Below are positions 37,749 through 47,988 of a DNA stretch of 64,000 bases, one piece after another; within the stretch, counting starts at the first letter, position 1, and each line of letters begins with the position of its first letter. A program made the position numbers and the translations under genes. The stretch covers positions 1,302,001-1,366,000 of the forward strand of contig NZ_CP021382.1 in the NCBI RefSeq assembly GCF_002162135.1. Direction: 5' to 3'. The DNA comes from Cellvibrio sp. PSBB006 (lineage in GTDB: Bacteria > Pseudomonadota > Gammaproteobacteria > Pseudomonadales > Cellvibrionaceae). A model generated the notes under the pieces. The model worked only from the letters and a program-made list of their open reading frames with translations, was not told the origin of the DNA and did no database searches.

Positions 37749-39185
37749 CTATTCAATAATAACGATTTCCCGGTCGTCACGCTTCTCGTCGATGTGCGTT
37801 TCCTGCACATCGGTCGAGCTAGCTGGGGACTCCTTTGTGTTGATCTCCGCCTCCAGCGCCAGTTGGACTGTTTTGTCCTTGCAGTTACCCGATGCCGCAT
37901 AAATCTGGATCATGCGGCTTAAACGTTGCAAGTGAAAGCTGACCTCTTCCAACATCAAATACGCATCTTCGACTTCACGGTACGCTTTTGTTTGGCATTG
38001 CTGCTTCACTTGCTCCAGCCATTCTGCATAGTTGTCCTGGAATATTCCTGAACCATTGATCGCCGTAGCAATATGAAAAAAAACATTCTGCAGTGCATGC
38101 AGTTTGCGATCGCCGTGGGTAAAACCGAATGACAGCAACAATTTTTCAAACCGCTTAAAACGCGATTTCATGTCGGCTTGCTGTTGAATAAATTTTTCAA
38201 TAAAGTCCGGCATTTCATCGCCAACTACAACACCGAGTTGCGGTAATTCGCTGCGCCGCAAGATGGTGACCAATACCTCGTAATTGCGATAGAAATAAGC
38301 CTGGTTGTTCATTTGAATAACGGGAATCACATCGCGCCAGCTGCGGCCGTGAGGTTTAAAGCGATTGTGATAAACTGCAATCACGCTGTCGGCCAGTGCA
38401 ATAATTTGCCCCAATAGCGACAGCTCACTCTCCACTTTACCCGTCGGATAGCCCGTACCATCACAACGCTCATGGTGCTCCAGTACCGCAAGATTCACCT
38501 GCGCAGGCAATCCGTCGATACTCGCCAGGATTTTTTGCCCGATCACCACATGCGCCTGGATTTGCCGCCACTCTTCCGCCGTCAGTGCCGATGATTTATT
38601 CAGGATTTCAGGGTTGATATGCAACATACCGATGTCGTGAGCCAAAGCGCCCAGAAATACCGCGTTTATATCCTGCCCGGGTAGCCGCATTTCTTTGGCG
38701 ATCAACATGGCTAACCAGGCGCAATACAATGAACGGCTATAAGCCTCCGGCATACGCTCGGCCAGCACCGTTATTTTTTGTCGCAACAACGGATAGCTTT
38801 GATAACTCAGACACTGGTCATGAAGCAGGATGTTGAGGTTATAGCGATCGTGAATAGATTGCAGAATGTCATCTTCATGCATAACTGCAATGAAATCTTT
38901 TTGCAGCTGCGCACCATCGATTTCATCGTTGATGGTGATGCATTTTTCGATAGGGTGAAGCAATTTGATGTTAACGATGGCGCGGGTCGCCATGGCGGTA
39001 ATGGGAGCGCCTTTTTTAACCAGCAATAAACCCTGACTGTTGTAGATATCATCGCTGGCAATGACGTGCCGCGTGTCATTGACCTTCGCCAGATGCAAGG
39101 TGTAAGCATCAGCCTCCAGGGGATCGTAGTGACTGCCGAGATTATTATTCACATTTGAAGACGACTTTGACGAATCTCGCAACAT
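37749..39185 (-). CDS. HD-GYP domain protein, probable c-di-GMP phosphodiesterase
   Basis: 478 aa, cytoplasmic. The N-terminal half (about 20-150) is unassigned. The HD-GYP domain spans about 155-330: ALAHDIGMLHINPEILNKSS (the HD pair at about 183), IGQKILA, and LEHHERCDGTGYP (about 235). The usual Lys of HDIGK is Met here, which is tolerated in several active members. The GYP tripeptide is intact. The last 150 residues are predicted helical, and no receiver domain is seen. Start ATG 39185 behind GGAGGAG; the open frame upstream (to 39344) overlaps the neighbour and is spurious. Confidence 0.88.
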   Translation of the reverse strand: MLRDSSKSSSNVNNNLGSHYDPLEADAYTLHLAKVNDTRHVIASDDIYNSQGLLLVKKGAPITAMATRAIVNIKLLHPIEKCITINDEIDGAQLQKDFIAVMHEDDILQSIHDRYNLNILLHDQCLSYQSYPLLRQKITVLAERMPEAYSRSLYCAWLAMLIAKEMRLPGQDINAVFLGALAHDIGMLHINPEILNKSSALTAEEWRQIQAHVVIGQKILASIDGLPAQVNLAVLEHHERCDGTGYPTGKVESELSLLGQIIALADSVIAVYHNRFKPHGRSWRDVIPVIQMNNQAYFYRNYEVLVTILRRSELPQLGVVVGDEMPDFIEKFIQQQADMKSRFKRFEKLLLSFGFTHGDRKLHALQNVFFHIATAINGSGIFQDNYAEWLEQVKQQCQTKAYREVEDAYLMLEEVSFHLQRLSRMIQIYAASGNCKDKTVQLALEAEINTKESPASSTDVQETHIDEKRDDREIVIIE

Positions 39186-39231
39186 CGCTCCTCCATTCCA
39201 TGACAAGAAGACAGGATGCGGTTGTAAAGGC

Positions 39232-40128
39232 TTATACCAAAAGGTTACGCCACAACCAGACAGTAAACAAAGACAACAATAAACTATACCCCACCAGGCT
39301 GGCCGCCAAGCGGGGCAACAGGTTATAAGACATCGCCAGCACACCGGCAGAAATCATCGCCGGCATGGCAGCCTGCAAGATGATGACATTTGCCGCAGGA
39401 CCACTGATGTCAAACACCCAAAGAATTAACATCGCAAGCAGCGGGGTAAGCCCCAGCATATAGAATAATCCCAGCCCTATCGGAGCCAGGTATTCCCGTT
39501 CCAAGCGTAAGCGGAATTGCAAGCCCACCGCCACCATCACCACTGGTACTAGTGTAGACGAGATTCGCTCAAATGCATGGGACAACCACACGGGATAATC
39601 CAGCCACAAGGTAGCAAAGGCAAGGAGGAGTGCAATAAACGGCGGAAAGCTGACGATTGTCTTGAATAATCGCGATACTGTGACACTGCCCCCGGAATAA
39701 TAAGCGGCCAGCAAAATACCGTAAGTATTCAAAGCCAAAAAGGTTCCAAACTGATCGTAGAGGATCGCGTACGGCATAGCTTGCGAACCCAGCAATGCTT
39801 CAATCAGTGGCAAGCCGAGAAAGCCTGTGTTGCCCAGTGGTATGGTTAGCATCAATACGCCCGTTACACCGCGCGACCAGTTAAGCAAACGGGCAGTTAT
39901 CCAGGTAACCGCCGCCGTCACCGCCATAATGACCCAGGCAAAAACCACAGGAAGCAACGCGTGGCGATCCAGTGTCAGGCGGGGAATTTCAGCTAACACC
40001 AGCGCCGGCAGCGCAACGTAAATGACATACAAATTTAACGTGGCCGCCGCGCCTTCCGGCCATCGACGCAGGCGCTGCAACACCAGCCCGATAGCCAGGC
40101 AAATGATAATCACCGCTAGATTATTCAT
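39232..40128 (-). CDS. AEC-family (auxin efflux carrier) transporter
   Basis: 298 aa with about ten membrane segments. The fold is that of the AEC/bile-acid-type carriers: VIIICLAIGLVLQRLRRWPE, IPLGNTGFLGLPLIEALLGS (first broken helix) and LQAAMPAMISAGVLAMSYNL (second), each with the Pro/Asn/Gly crossing motif. Bacterial members export or import organic acids such as malate or malonate; the substrate is unknown. It lies upstream of the HD-GYP gene with 46 bp between, on the same strand, so the two may share a transcript. Confidence 0.88.
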   Translation of the reverse strand: MNNLAVIIICLAIGLVLQRLRRWPEGAAATLNLYVIYVALPALVLAEIPRLTLDRHALLPVVFAWVIMAVTAAVTWITARLLNWSRGVTGVLMLTIPLGNTGFLGLPLIEALLGSQAMPYAILYDQFGTFLALNTYGILLAAYYSGGSVTVSRLFKTIVSFPPFIALLLAFATLWLDYPVWLSHAFERISSTLVPVVMVAVGLQFRLRLEREYLAPIGLGLFYMLGLTPLLAMLILWVFDISGPAANVIILQAAMPAMISAGVLAMSYNLLPRLAASLVGYSLLLSLFTVWLWRNLLV

Positions 40129-40162
40129 GGTTCAATGTGACACGTGGGTAAATAAGTGAGGG

Positions 40163-40190
40163 ATAGCCAAACTATCAATAGCCAAACTAT
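40163..40190. repeat. Short tandem repeat
   Basis: ATAGCCAAACTAT occurs twice (40163-40175, 40178-40190) with a 15-bp period in the gap between the AEC transporter and the der terminator. No function is evident; it is between the transporter's start and a terminator, so it may fall in the transporter's promoter region. Confidence 0.7.
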
Positions 40191-40198
40191 AGATGAAA

Positions 40199-40220
40199 AA
40201 TGCCCTCATCAGAGGGCATT
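40199..40220 (-). terminator. Rho-independent terminator of the iscR...der block
   Basis: Perfect stem AATGCCCTC (40199-40207) / GAGGGCATT (40212-40220), loop ATCA, followed on the minus strand by TTTTTCATC. It lies about 52 bp after the der stop codon. Confidence 0.85.
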
Positions 40221-40272
40221 CACAGAAGTTTACATAGCTCAGTCAACGAGCAAAGCGTAAAAAATTGCTGAG

Positions 40273-41670
40273 TTACTTTTTCTTTTTGGTAGCGTGTTCC
40301 ATTAAACGACGCTTCTTGGCGTATTGGCGAGTCGTTAGCTCATTTTTCTTACCCGCAAAGGGATTCTCACTGGTCCTGAATTCAATACGGATCGGCGTTC
40401 CATGCAAATTAAGGACACGCCGATAGGTTTTTTCGAGGTAGCGCACGTAATGTGCCGGAACTTCCCCCGTCTGGTTACCGTGGATAACGATGATCGGCGG
40501 ATTGTGTCCACCGGGATGCGCATATCGCAGTTTAATACGGCGGCCGGCAACAATCGGCGGCTGATGTTCGCGCACCGCATCTTCCAGAATACGTGTCAGG
40601 AAGTTGGTAGAAAATTTATCCGTGGCCGCGTGGAAAGCCTGCTCGATGGATTTATATAAATTACCGACACCCGTGCCGTGCAAGGCGGAGATAAAATGGA
40701 TATTCGCAAAATCAACGAAACGCAAACGGCGCTCCAGTTCATTTTTGACATATTGCTTGTGAGAATCCTCAAGTCCATCCCACTTATTCAGGGCAATTAC
40801 CAGCGCACGACCGGCATCAATAACGCTACCCATTAAATGTAGATCCTGATCCACTACACCTTCGCTGGCATCCATCACCAATACAACGACATTGGCATCA
40901 CTGATCGCCTGCATGGTTTTAACAATGGAAAATTTTTCCACCGACAAGGCGACATTTTTTCGCCGCCGCACACCGGCAGTATCAATCAGGGTGTAGGGTT
41001 TATCGAAACGTTCATAATTGATGTAAATGCTGTCGCGCGTCGTGCCCGGCTGGTCATATACCACAACCCGCTCTTCTCCCAACATGCGGTTAACCAGGGT
41101 GGATTTACCCACATTCGGCCGGCCGACAATGGCAATCTTGATGCCTGTCGCGACATCTTCAACCGCGTCTTCCAGCGTCTCGGGAATATCGGCCAGAACA
41201 GCTTCCATCATGGATTTAACCCCACGCCCGTGGGTGGCTGTCGTCGGATGAATCTCTCCCAACCCCAACTCATAAAACGGCGCCAATGCAACATCCGGGT
41301 CCATGCCATCAATTTTATTGGCGATCAGAAATGTTTTTTTGTTGTTGACCCGCAAATGCTTGGCAATCATATGGTCAGCGGACGTCAAGCCATCGCGGCT
41401 GTCCAGCATAAATAACACGATGTCGGCTTCCTGAATCGCGAGCAGCGATTGTCCCGCCATCGCACTGTCGATGCCTTCTTCCTCCCCACTGATGCCGCCG
41501 GTATCAATCACAATGAAACGCCGGCCCTCGATACTGCCCTCGCCATACTTCCGGTCGCGGGTAAGACCGGCGTAGTTAGCTACCAACGCATCCCGGGAGC
41601 GGGTTAATCGGTTAAACAGGGTGGATTTGCCCACATTCGGGCGACCAACAAGCGCAATCACTGGGATCAT
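40273..41670 (-). CDS. der: Ribosome-assembly GTPase Der (EngA)
   Basis: 465 aa with two tandem GTPase domains and a KH-like C-terminus, needed for 50S assembly. The P-loops are [17 protein letters not shown] (residues 6-22) and [17 protein letters not shown] (about 180-196). DTGGISG and DTAGVRRR are the G3 motifs; NKID and NKWD are G4. The KH-like domain (about 355-445) holds [20 protein letters not shown]. The C-terminus is lysine-rich. It follows bamB after 155 bp containing a long hairpin. Confidence 0.98.
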   Translation of the reverse strand: MIPVIALVGRPNVGKSTLFNRLTRSRDALVANYAGLTRDRKYGEGSIEGRRFIVIDTGGISGEEEGIDSAMAGQSLLAIQEADIVLFMLDSRDGLTSADHMIAKHLRVNNKKTFLIANKIDGMDPDVALAPFYELGLGEIHPTTATHGRGVKSMMEAVLADIPETLEDAVEDVATGIKIAIVGRPNVGKSTLVNRMLGEERVVVYDQPGTTRDSIYINYERFDKPYTLIDTAGVRRRKNVALSVEKFSIVKTMQAISDANVVVLVMDASEGVVDQDLHLMGSVIDAGRALVIALNKWDGLEDSHKQYVKNELERRLRFVDFANIHFISALHGTGVGNLYKSIEQAFHAATDKFSTNFLTRILEDAVREHQPPIVAGRRIKLRYAHPGGHNPPIIVIHGNQTGEVPAHYVRYLEKTYRRVLNLHGTPIRIEFRTSENPFAGKKNELTTRQYAKKRRLMEHATKKKK

Positions 41671-41756
41671 AACGGGATTTTCGATGGTTTAACGGAAGAT
41701 AAGATGTCGCAAATGCATGTCGCCATAGGCGCGTCAATTGCGAAAGTTTAAAGACA

Positions 41757-41796
41757 TCAGCCAGTGAACAACGGCGACGTCGTTCACTGGCTGATT
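41757..41796 (-). other. Long hairpin between bamB and der
   Basis: A perfect 14-bp stem (ATCAGCCAGTGAAC 41757-41770, GTTCACTGGCTGAT 41783-41796) with a 12-base loop that can pair further. On the minus strand GTCTTTAAAC follows, so it is at most a weak terminator; it could be a processing site or mRNA-stabilising end for bamB. Confidence 0.6.
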
Positions 41797-41825
41797 GTAG
41801 CGCGCGAAACGCTGAGAGAGAAAAG

Positions 41826-42998
41826 TTATTTCTTTTCTACCGCTTCATAAGCAATTAATTTCCCGCGATTGCCGTAGACATACAGGATATTACCGTCAGT
41901 CAACATAGTAGCCCGTGCACCTTTGCGATCTACGCGAGCACGAGCAACAAACTCACCGTCCGCCTGGCGCATTACGTGCAAGTAACCTTTGAAGTCTACC
42001 GCCGCCACATAATCACCGAAAACCTGGGGACCGTTCAGCGCGCGCCGCAGCATTTGCTCATTATTCCAAACAACTTCACCGCTCGCCGCGTTGTAAGCCG
42101 TGACTTTGCCATCAGCCTGGGAAAGGAACAACAGGTTATCTGACAGCGCAATGTCTTCGCTGGTAGAGGCGTCCTGGGCCCAGATAGCGCTACCGGTTCC
42201 ACGCGCTAATGCCGTCACACGTCCCTGGAACGCAGCAGCGTATAGAATACCTTCGCGCAGTATGGGTGAAGCATGGATATCAATCATACGCTCCAACTCT
42301 GAGCGCCCCTGGGGAATAGCAATACGCTGCTCCCACAGAATCAAGCCGTTCTGCGGGTTAAACGACATGAGGCGTCCATTGGAAAAACCGGCATAAATGG
42401 CGGTATCAGTGACAATGGGAGATGGCGTTCCGCGCAAGATCAATACCGGTGGCGGATTTTCGTAAAACCACAATTCATCACCTGTCCTGGCATTCAAGGC
42501 ATAGAGGCGACCATTCATGGTTTGAACAGCAACCACGTCACCGTTGCTACGCGGAACGGAAAGAATTTCACCGCTCAACTGCTTGCGCCAGACTTCGCTG
42601 CCATCAGTATTGGACAATGCGATCAATTCACCGCCCTGATTACCGATAAACAACATGCCTGATTCAGCACCGATGCCGCCGCTAATGTTTTCCTTCGTCT
42701 TGCGCTGCCAGAATTTCTTACCGGTCAAACGATCCAGTGCGGTAACGCGCCCTTTACGATCGACGCTATAAATAACGTCACCGTCAATGGCCGGTGTCAA
42801 ACGGGTAAAGCCTTCGCCCTGCCCTGCACCCACATCGCGCTGCCACACTTTTTTAACTTTAACGGTCGCGTCAAAGTCCACCAGCTCCATCGGTTCGTTA
42901 CCGGTTTTCTTACTGAATAACGAACAGCCGGATAACAGAATGACGCACAACAGTAACGCCCCGTTCAAGCACCGGATTGACCCGTTTACATCTCTCAT
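41826..42998 (-). CDS. bamB: Outer-membrane protein assembly factor BamB
   Basis: 390 aa lipoprotein of the BAM complex that inserts beta-barrel proteins. The signal peptide ends in the lipobox ILLSGC (Cys25). The rest is an eight-bladed PQQ-like propeller with blade motifs such as VTALDRLTGKKFWQRKTKEN, IALSNTDGSEVWRKQLSGEI, YALNARTGDELWFYENPPP and SFNPQNGLILWEQRIAI. Its ATG overlaps the stop of yfgM (ATGA), so the two are translationally coupled. Confidence 0.97.
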   Translation of the reverse strand: MRDVNGSIRCLNGALLLCVILLSGCSLFSKKTGNEPMELVDFDATVKVKKVWQRDVGAGQGEGFTRLTPAIDGDVIYSVDRKGRVTALDRLTGKKFWQRKTKENISGGIGAESGMLFIGNQGGELIALSNTDGSEVWRKQLSGEILSVPRSNGDVVAVQTMNGRLYALNARTGDELWFYENPPPVLILRGTPSPIVTDTAIYAGFSNGRLMSFNPQNGLILWEQRIAIPQGRSELERMIDIHASPILREGILYAAAFQGRVTALARGTGSAIWAQDASTSEDIALSDNLLFLSQADGKVTAYNAASGEVVWNNEQMLRRALNGPQVFGDYVAAVDFKGYLHVMRQADGEFVARARVDRKGARATMLTDGNILYVYGNRGKLIAYEAVEKK

Positions 42999-43702
42999 TC
43001 AGCGGTCTCCTCAGGGGTCGCTGTGGAAGAAACGATGCTGGCGGTGGGTTGCTTCAAATCATCAAGTTTCATTTGCAGCACCATGGAACGTTCCTGTTGC
43101 TGCGGCGTAGTCGAGGAAAGCGCTTTCTCATAGGCAGTACGGGCCGCATCAAGATCACCCTTGGCCTTCAATACATCGCCATGAACTTCCGCATACTCGG
43201 ATGCGAATCCGGTTGTGGGCGGTGTCTGTACCAGCGTCAAAGCCTCATCATAGTTTTGCTGGGCCAACAGAACGCGGGCCAGACGCAAATTCGCTAATTG
43301 TTCGGTCGCCAGATCAGGTTTCTGCGATAAAACCCAACGTAATTCGGTAACCGCTTTATCCAGATCACCTTGTGTAACCGCAATCTTTGCCAGGAAAAAA
43401 GCCGCGTTGTGGGCATAGAGGCTGGTGCTATCGCCTGCTTTTAACTCAGCAGCCAAATGCTCAGCGGTAGAACGCTCGGCATCACTCAGGGTTTGGCCAG
43501 GATCAACAGACACTACTTCCAATAATTCTTCATAGGTTGCCGATGCCGCTTCTGCTTTATTGCGTTGCTGATCTTGCCAGGCGTTCCAGGCAAAATAGGC
43601 ACCGACTGCCACCACCGCACTGATGATGATGGTCTTGCCATACTCCTTCCACCAACGTTTCATGGCTTCCAGTTGTTCTTCTTCGGATAAATGTACGCTC
43701 AC
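42995..43702 (-). CDS. yfgM: YfgM-family tetratricopeptide protein, SecYEG accessory
   Basis: 235 aa. A short cytoplasmic N-terminus (EEEQLEAMKRWWKEYGKTII), one membrane helix (about 24-44, IIISAVVAVGAYFAWNAW), then periplasmic TPR helices (about 50-215). In E. coli YfgM binds SecYEG and PpiD and helps pass proteins to periplasmic chaperones. The order hisS-yfgM-bamB-der is conserved in gammaproteobacteria. The C-terminal tail is low-complexity (TPEETAE). Confidence 0.93.
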   Translation of the reverse strand: MSVHLSEEEQLEAMKRWWKEYGKTIIISAVVAVGAYFAWNAWQDQQRNKAEAASATYEELLEVVSVDPGQTLSDAERSTAEHLAAELKAGDSTSLYAHNAAFFLAKIAVTQGDLDKAVTELRWVLSQKPDLATEQLANLRLARVLLAQQNYDEALTLVQTPPTTGFASEYAEVHGDVLKAKGDLDAARTAYEKALSSTTPQQQERSMVLQMKLDDLKQPTASIVSSTATPEETAE

Positions 43703-43774
43703 AATCGGCTCCTGTAATGATCAATAGCGTTGTTATTGTGGAAATAGAAAATATTCAGTGCAGTATTGGTATCA

Positions 43775-45046
43775 TCAGACCAATGACTGCAAAAGCTGTA
43801 TCACCTCATCCTGCGACAGCAACACCTGAGGTTGCTCCTGACGCAGATATTTAACGGCCAACTTACCTGTTTTAACTTCATCCTCACCGAGGATCAGCGC
43901 GATATCCGCTGTACTTTTATCGGCTTTTTTCATTTGGCTTTTCAAACTGCCACCGCCACAGTGGTTAATAACTCGCAGGTAGGGTAACTCGTCACGAATT
44001 CGCTCGGACAATTGCAGGGCCTCTATCTGCACATCACCCATGGCGACGACATAAATATCAGCCTGCTGCTCCAGCCCCTCCGGCATACATTCAGCGGCCT
44101 GCAACAATAACACCAGCCGCTCAAGACCTATACCGAATCCAACAGCGGGCGTTGGCTTACCACCCAATTGCTCAACAAGACTATCGTAACGCCCACCAGC
44201 ACATACGGTACTTTGGGCTCCCAGCTTGTCAGTGACCCATTCGAAAGCCGTTTTTCCGTAATAATCCAACCCACGCACCAGACGAGGGTTTACCTGATAT
44301 TGCACGCCGTTGGCATCCAGCAAATGTTTGAGCTGTTCAAAATGTGCCCTGGAGTCCTCATCAAGATAATCCAGCAATACCGGCGCATCATCCAATAACG
44401 CCTGGGTAGCTGGCTCTTTGCTATCGAGGATACGCAAGGGATTCGTGCTCAAGCGACGTTGACTATCCGGGTCCAGCTGATCACGGCGCGCTTCCAGATA
44501 CGTCACCAATGCTGCTTTATATGCATTGCGCGATGCCGTATCACCCAGCGAATTCAGCTGTAGTGTGACTAGTTCTTCGACGCCAAGTTCACGCAAAATT
44601 CTTGCGCTGAGCAATAAAATCTCCGCGTCAATGTCGGGCCCTGTCATGCCAAAGGCTTCAACACCACACTGATGGAATTGGCGATAGCGACCTTTTTGTG
44701 GCCGCTCGTAACGAAACATCGGCCCCATGTACCACAGGCGTTGAGTCTGGTTGTAAAGCAGACCGTGTTCTTCACAGGCACGAACGCAAGACGCTGTACC
44801 CTCGGGCCGCAAGGTGACACTGTCGCCGTTGCGATCATCGAAGGTATACATTTCCTTTTCAACAATGTCGGTCACTTCACCGATAGAGCGTTTGAATAAA
44901 TCAGTGGATTCCAGAATAGGAAAACGAATTTCCTGATAGCCGTAGCATTGCAGGATATCGGCGAGCGTGCTCTCTACGTATTGCCAGTAGGGTGAATCAC
45001 TGGGCAGCAGATCATTCATGCCGCGAATTGCCTGGATCTTTTTCAA
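43775..45046 (-). CDS. hisS: Histidyl-tRNA synthetase
   Basis: 423 aa class II synthetase. [20 protein letters not shown] opens it; motif 2 is [20 protein letters not shown], the histidine-specific motifs are [18 protein letters not shown] and [20 protein letters not shown], and motif 3 is [14 protein letters not shown]. The anticodon-binding domain is C-terminal (about 330-420). It lies between ispG and yfgM, with short gaps of 61 and 72 bp. Confidence 0.97.
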   Translation of the reverse strand: MKKIQAIRGMNDLLPSDSPYWQYVESTLADILQCYGYQEIRFPILESTDLFKRSIGEVTDIVEKEMYTFDDRNGDSVTLRPEGTASCVRACEEHGLLYNQTQRLWYMGPMFRYERPQKGRYRQFHQCGVEAFGMTGPDIDAEILLLSARILRELGVEELVTLQLNSLGDTASRNAYKAALVTYLEARRDQLDPDSQRRLSTNPLRILDSKEPATQALLDDAPVLLDYLDEDSRAHFEQLKHLLDANGVQYQVNPRLVRGLDYYGKTAFEWVTDKLGAQSTVCAGGRYDSLVEQLGGKPTPAVGFGIGLERLVLLLQAAECMPEGLEQQADIYVVAMGDVQIEALQLSERIRDELPYLRVINHCGGGSLKSQMKKADKSTADIALILGEDEVKTGKLAVKYLRQEQPQVLLSQDEVIQLLQSLV

Positions 45047-45107
45047 GGTTGTTCCTTAAAGTCTTGCCGCATTGCTAATGGTGTCCACAGCAATGGATTA
45101 ACTGTAT

Positions 45108-46232
45108 TTACGCGCGGGCGATAATATTGCGCTCGTCTTCTGCCATTTGGGCGAGTTTTTTTTCTGCTTTCTGGCGAATCAGTCGCTCAAGATCATCAAC
45201 CAGGGTTTCATTACCCAACTTCTGGTTCGGCTCGCCATCGATATAAATCAAATTATTCGGTGTACCGCCCGCCAAGCCGAGATCAGCTTCTTTAGCTTCG
45301 CCTGGGCCATTAACCACGCACCCGATAACCGCGACATCAAGCGGCACCGTAATATCCTCCACACGTTGCTCAAGCTCGTTCATGGTTTTGATCACATCAA
45401 AATTTTGTCTTGAACAACTGGGACAGGCGATAAAGTTAACGCCCTTACTGCGTAACTTGAGGCTTTTGAGTAGATCCCAACCGACCTTGATTTCTTCTAC
45501 CGGATCAGCAGCCAGAGAAATGCGGATAGTATCACCGATACCATCCATCAGCAGCGCGCCGAGTCCCACCGCAGACTTCACCGTGCCGGAGCGCAAACCA
45601 CCGGCTTCGGTAATACCGAGATGCAAGGGTTGATCAATACGCGTTGCCAATTGACGATAAGCAGCCACCGCCATGAATACATCGGAGGCCTTTACGCTAA
45701 CTTTAAAATCGTAAAAATTCAGCTGATCAAGAATATCCACATGGCGCATTGCCGATTCAACCAAGGCTTCCGGTGTGGGTTCGCCGTATTTTTTTTGCAG
45801 GTCTTTTTCCAGTGAACCCGCGTTAACACCGATACGAATGGGAATATTCATATCACGCGCCTTGTCGACAACAGCACGAATACGTTTCTCGCGGCCGATG
45901 TTGCCGGGATTAATGCGCAAACAATCCACACCCAGATCTGCCACCCGCAGGGCAATGCGATAGTCGAAGTGAATATCCGCCACCAGCGGAATGTTCACTT
46001 GCTTACGAATTTCACCAAATGCTTCGGCGGCTTCCATCGACGGCACTGAGACGCGCACGATATCAGCGCCGGCTTTTTGAATGCGATTTATCTGCTCCAC
46101 CGTAGCAGCGACATCCGTGGTTTCTGTGTTGGTCATACTTTGCACAGAAATGGGCGCATCGCCACCCACAGGTACATTACCCACCATGATTTGCCGCGAC
46201 TTGCGACGTTTTATTGGCGACTCACAATGCAT
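45108..46232 (-). CDS. ispG: 4-hydroxy-3-methylbut-2-enyl diphosphate synthase
   Basis: 374 aa [4Fe-4S] enzyme of the MEP isoprenoid pathway. The barrel starts [20 protein letters not shown]. The cluster cysteines are in [14 protein letters not shown] (CPSC) and [18 protein letters not shown], the latter with the conserved glutamate. I chose the ATG at 46232 (GGTGA five bases upstream); a GTG at 46241 is the alternative. It depends on the iron-sulfur assembly genes at the head of the same block. Confidence 0.96.
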   Translation of the reverse strand: MHCESPIKRRKSRQIMVGNVPVGGDAPISVQSMTNTETTDVAATVEQINRIQKAGADIVRVSVPSMEAAEAFGEIRKQVNIPLVADIHFDYRIALRVADLGVDCLRINPGNIGREKRIRAVVDKARDMNIPIRIGVNAGSLEKDLQKKYGEPTPEALVESAMRHVDILDQLNFYDFKVSVKASDVFMAVAAYRQLATRIDQPLHLGITEAGGLRSGTVKSAVGLGALLMDGIGDTIRISLAADPVEEIKVGWDLLKSLKLRSKGVNFIACPSCSRQNFDVIKTMNELEQRVEDITVPLDVAVIGCVVNGPGEAKEADLGLAGGTPNNLIYIDGEPNQKLGNETLVDDLERLIRQKAEKKLAQMAEDERNIIARA

Positions 46233-46267
46233 ATCGATCACCGCGTACAGACTGCAATAACATCATG

Positions 46268-47167
46268 CTACTCACCTACACTAATGGTCATTACCTTGGT
46301 TCCGGCCGATGGGTTAATCGCTACTTCATCGCCGTTGAGCGTCACCCTCACTGCTGGCGCGTTGCCAAGTTTTACACTGAATGGTGCTACTCCCAATAGC
46401 GAAACACTGCTGCCCGGCCGCTGCAACTCAGTAGCCAGTACATCGCCTTGTGCATCACTCACCTCAAGCCAACATTCTTCGGCAAAGCTCAGCTCTAACC
46501 GATCCAGGGTGCGCTCTGTTGGCGCAACAACGGATGCCGCTTCCTCTGGTGCTTCTTCAACGGCGGGCTCGTCTGTTGTCGTTGTTTCTGCCGCATCAGC
46601 ACCCTCAACGCTGCCGGGTGCGGCATCTACCGCAGATGTTCGCTCTTCAACGGATTCAGCTACCGGTTGAACCGGCGTAGCGGTCTGCGGCACTGAAGCT
46701 GACGGAACCACAGCCGATGGAACTACAGCCGGGGGTACCACGACCGGACGCTCCACCTGGTTATCAAAAAACCAGACAGAAATCAGCCATAAGCCGGCGA
46801 GCAACAGAATAAGCAAAGACACGAACACCCATAATTTTCTCGTGGGCGCTTCTTTGCTGATCGGGTACTGAGGTTCAGTCACCAAGCCCTGCGCGGCGGC
46901 ATGTTGCTGATAGGCAACAATAATCGGTGCGCTGTCGATCTTAAGAAAATTGGCATATGCCCGCAGATAACCGCGAATAAACGTATCGGTATTTAAACGA
47001 AGGTAATCATCGCTCTCGATGGACTTCACCTTGGTTACCGTAATATGCAACTCGCGCGCGACCTGTTCCTGCGTTATACCCGCGCGCTCACGCGCTTGCA
47101 GCAACATGGTACCCGGCGATACCGGCGTATTTGGAACGTCGTCTGTGGCTTGTTCAAATTCAGTCAT
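46268..47167 (-). CDS. rodZ: RodZ-like cytoskeletal/cell-shape protein
   Basis: 299 aa. A Cro/C1-type helix-turn-helix at the N-terminus (about 25-85: AGITQEQVARELHITVTKVK, with RLNTDTFIRGYLRAYA) contacts MreB in homologues. A membrane helix (KLWVFVSLLILLLAGLWLIS, about 112-131) is followed by a periplasmic Pro/Val/Ser/Glu-rich linker (about 135-210) and a DUF4115 domain (about 220-299; ELSFAEECWLEVSDAQGDVL). It helps maintain rod shape. It starts seven bases downstream of pilF/pilW. Confidence 0.92.
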   Translation of the reverse strand: MTEFEQATDDVPNTPVSPGTMLLQARERAGITQEQVARELHITVTKVKSIESDDYLRLNTDTFIRGYLRAYANFLKIDSAPIIVAYQQHAAAQGLVTEPQYPISKEAPTRKLWVFVSLLILLLAGLWLISVWFFDNQVERPVVVPPAVVPSAVVPSASVPQTATPVQPVAESVEERTSAVDAAPGSVEGADAAETTTTDEPAVEEAPEEAASVVAPTERTLDRLELSFAEECWLEVSDAQGDVLATELQRPGSSVSLLGVAPFSVKLGNAPAVRVTLNGDEVAINPSAGTKVMTISVGE

Positions 47168-47174
47168 TGGCAGC

Positions 47175-47957
47175 TCAATAACTCATCGTCTGTTTATATT
47201 CCAGATACTCTTTGGAATAGGGATAACGGTTTTTCAGCAACAAGGCATAGCTGGCCTCTTTGTCTTTATTACCGAAGATACGCTCAATCCGAATACCGAG
47301 TAATAAACTGCGCGCCGTGTGATTGCGCAGGATGGCATATTGATCAAGAAAACGTTTGGATTCCGCGTACTCTTTCTTTTGGAAATTAAGTTCCGCCAGT
47401 TCGATGTAAGGTGCCGCCAATTTGTTGTTCAACAAATTGGCATGAGCGAAAGCGCTTTCCGCTCGTGCTGTATTACCCAGCTTGGCTGCCGTTCGCCCGA
47501 CATTGACCAACACCTCAGCGCGATCTGTGTAAGCAAGATCTTCACCCGCTATTTCAAATTGCTCGAAGGCTTCTTCATAACGTTTTGCACGGTAGAGAAA
47601 CAGACCAAAATAGTTACGTGCTTCAGTAAAACTGTTGTCCTGCCGCAGAACGCGGCGATATTGTTCTTCGGCCAGTTTGGGCTCGCCCTCTAATTCATAT
47701 AAGCGCGCTAACACAGCGGAAGCACCGGTAGAATTTTTATCAATTTCAAACGCTTTTTTCAGGTGATGCCGAGCCGATTCCCGATTTTTCTTTTGCACAT
47801 AGCCGGACGCTAATTTTATGTGCAACTCCAATGCTTTTTCTTCATCAACACTGGAAACCCTGCGCCCTTCCATCTCGGTGACACAGGCAGATAACATCAG
47901 AATACTCATCAGGACCAATAGACGTGTGACGATGGCAAACATCAAGTTGTGTTGCAT
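47175..47957 (-). CDS. pilF: Type IV pilus biogenesis/stability lipoprotein PilF (PilW)
   Basis: 260 aa lipoprotein. The signal peptide ends at LMLSAC (lipobox). TPR repeats follow (about 45-245), e.g. SARHHLKKAFEIDKNSTGAS, RNYFGLFLYRAKRYEEAFEQ and RAESAFAHANLLNNKLAAPY. In Pseudomonas PilF brings the secretin PilQ to the outer membrane. I chose the ATG at 47957 with GGAG seven bases upstream; the frame begins at 47981 without support. Its position between rlmN and rodZ is the classical one. Confidence 0.92.
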   Translation of the reverse strand: MQHNLMFAIVTRLLVLMSILMLSACVTEMEGRRVSSVDEEKALELHIKLASGYVQKKNRESARHHLKKAFEIDKNSTGASAVLARLYELEGEPKLAEEQYRRVLRQDNSFTEARNYFGLFLYRAKRYEEAFEQFEIAGEDLAYTDRAEVLVNVGRTAAKLGNTARAESAFAHANLLNNKLAAPYIELAELNFQKKEYAESKRFLDQYAILRNHTARSLLLGIRIERIFGNKDKEASYALLLKNRYPYSKEYLEYKQTMSY

Positions 47958-47988
47958 TGTTTTCTCCAGTCTACGATTCAACCTGCAA

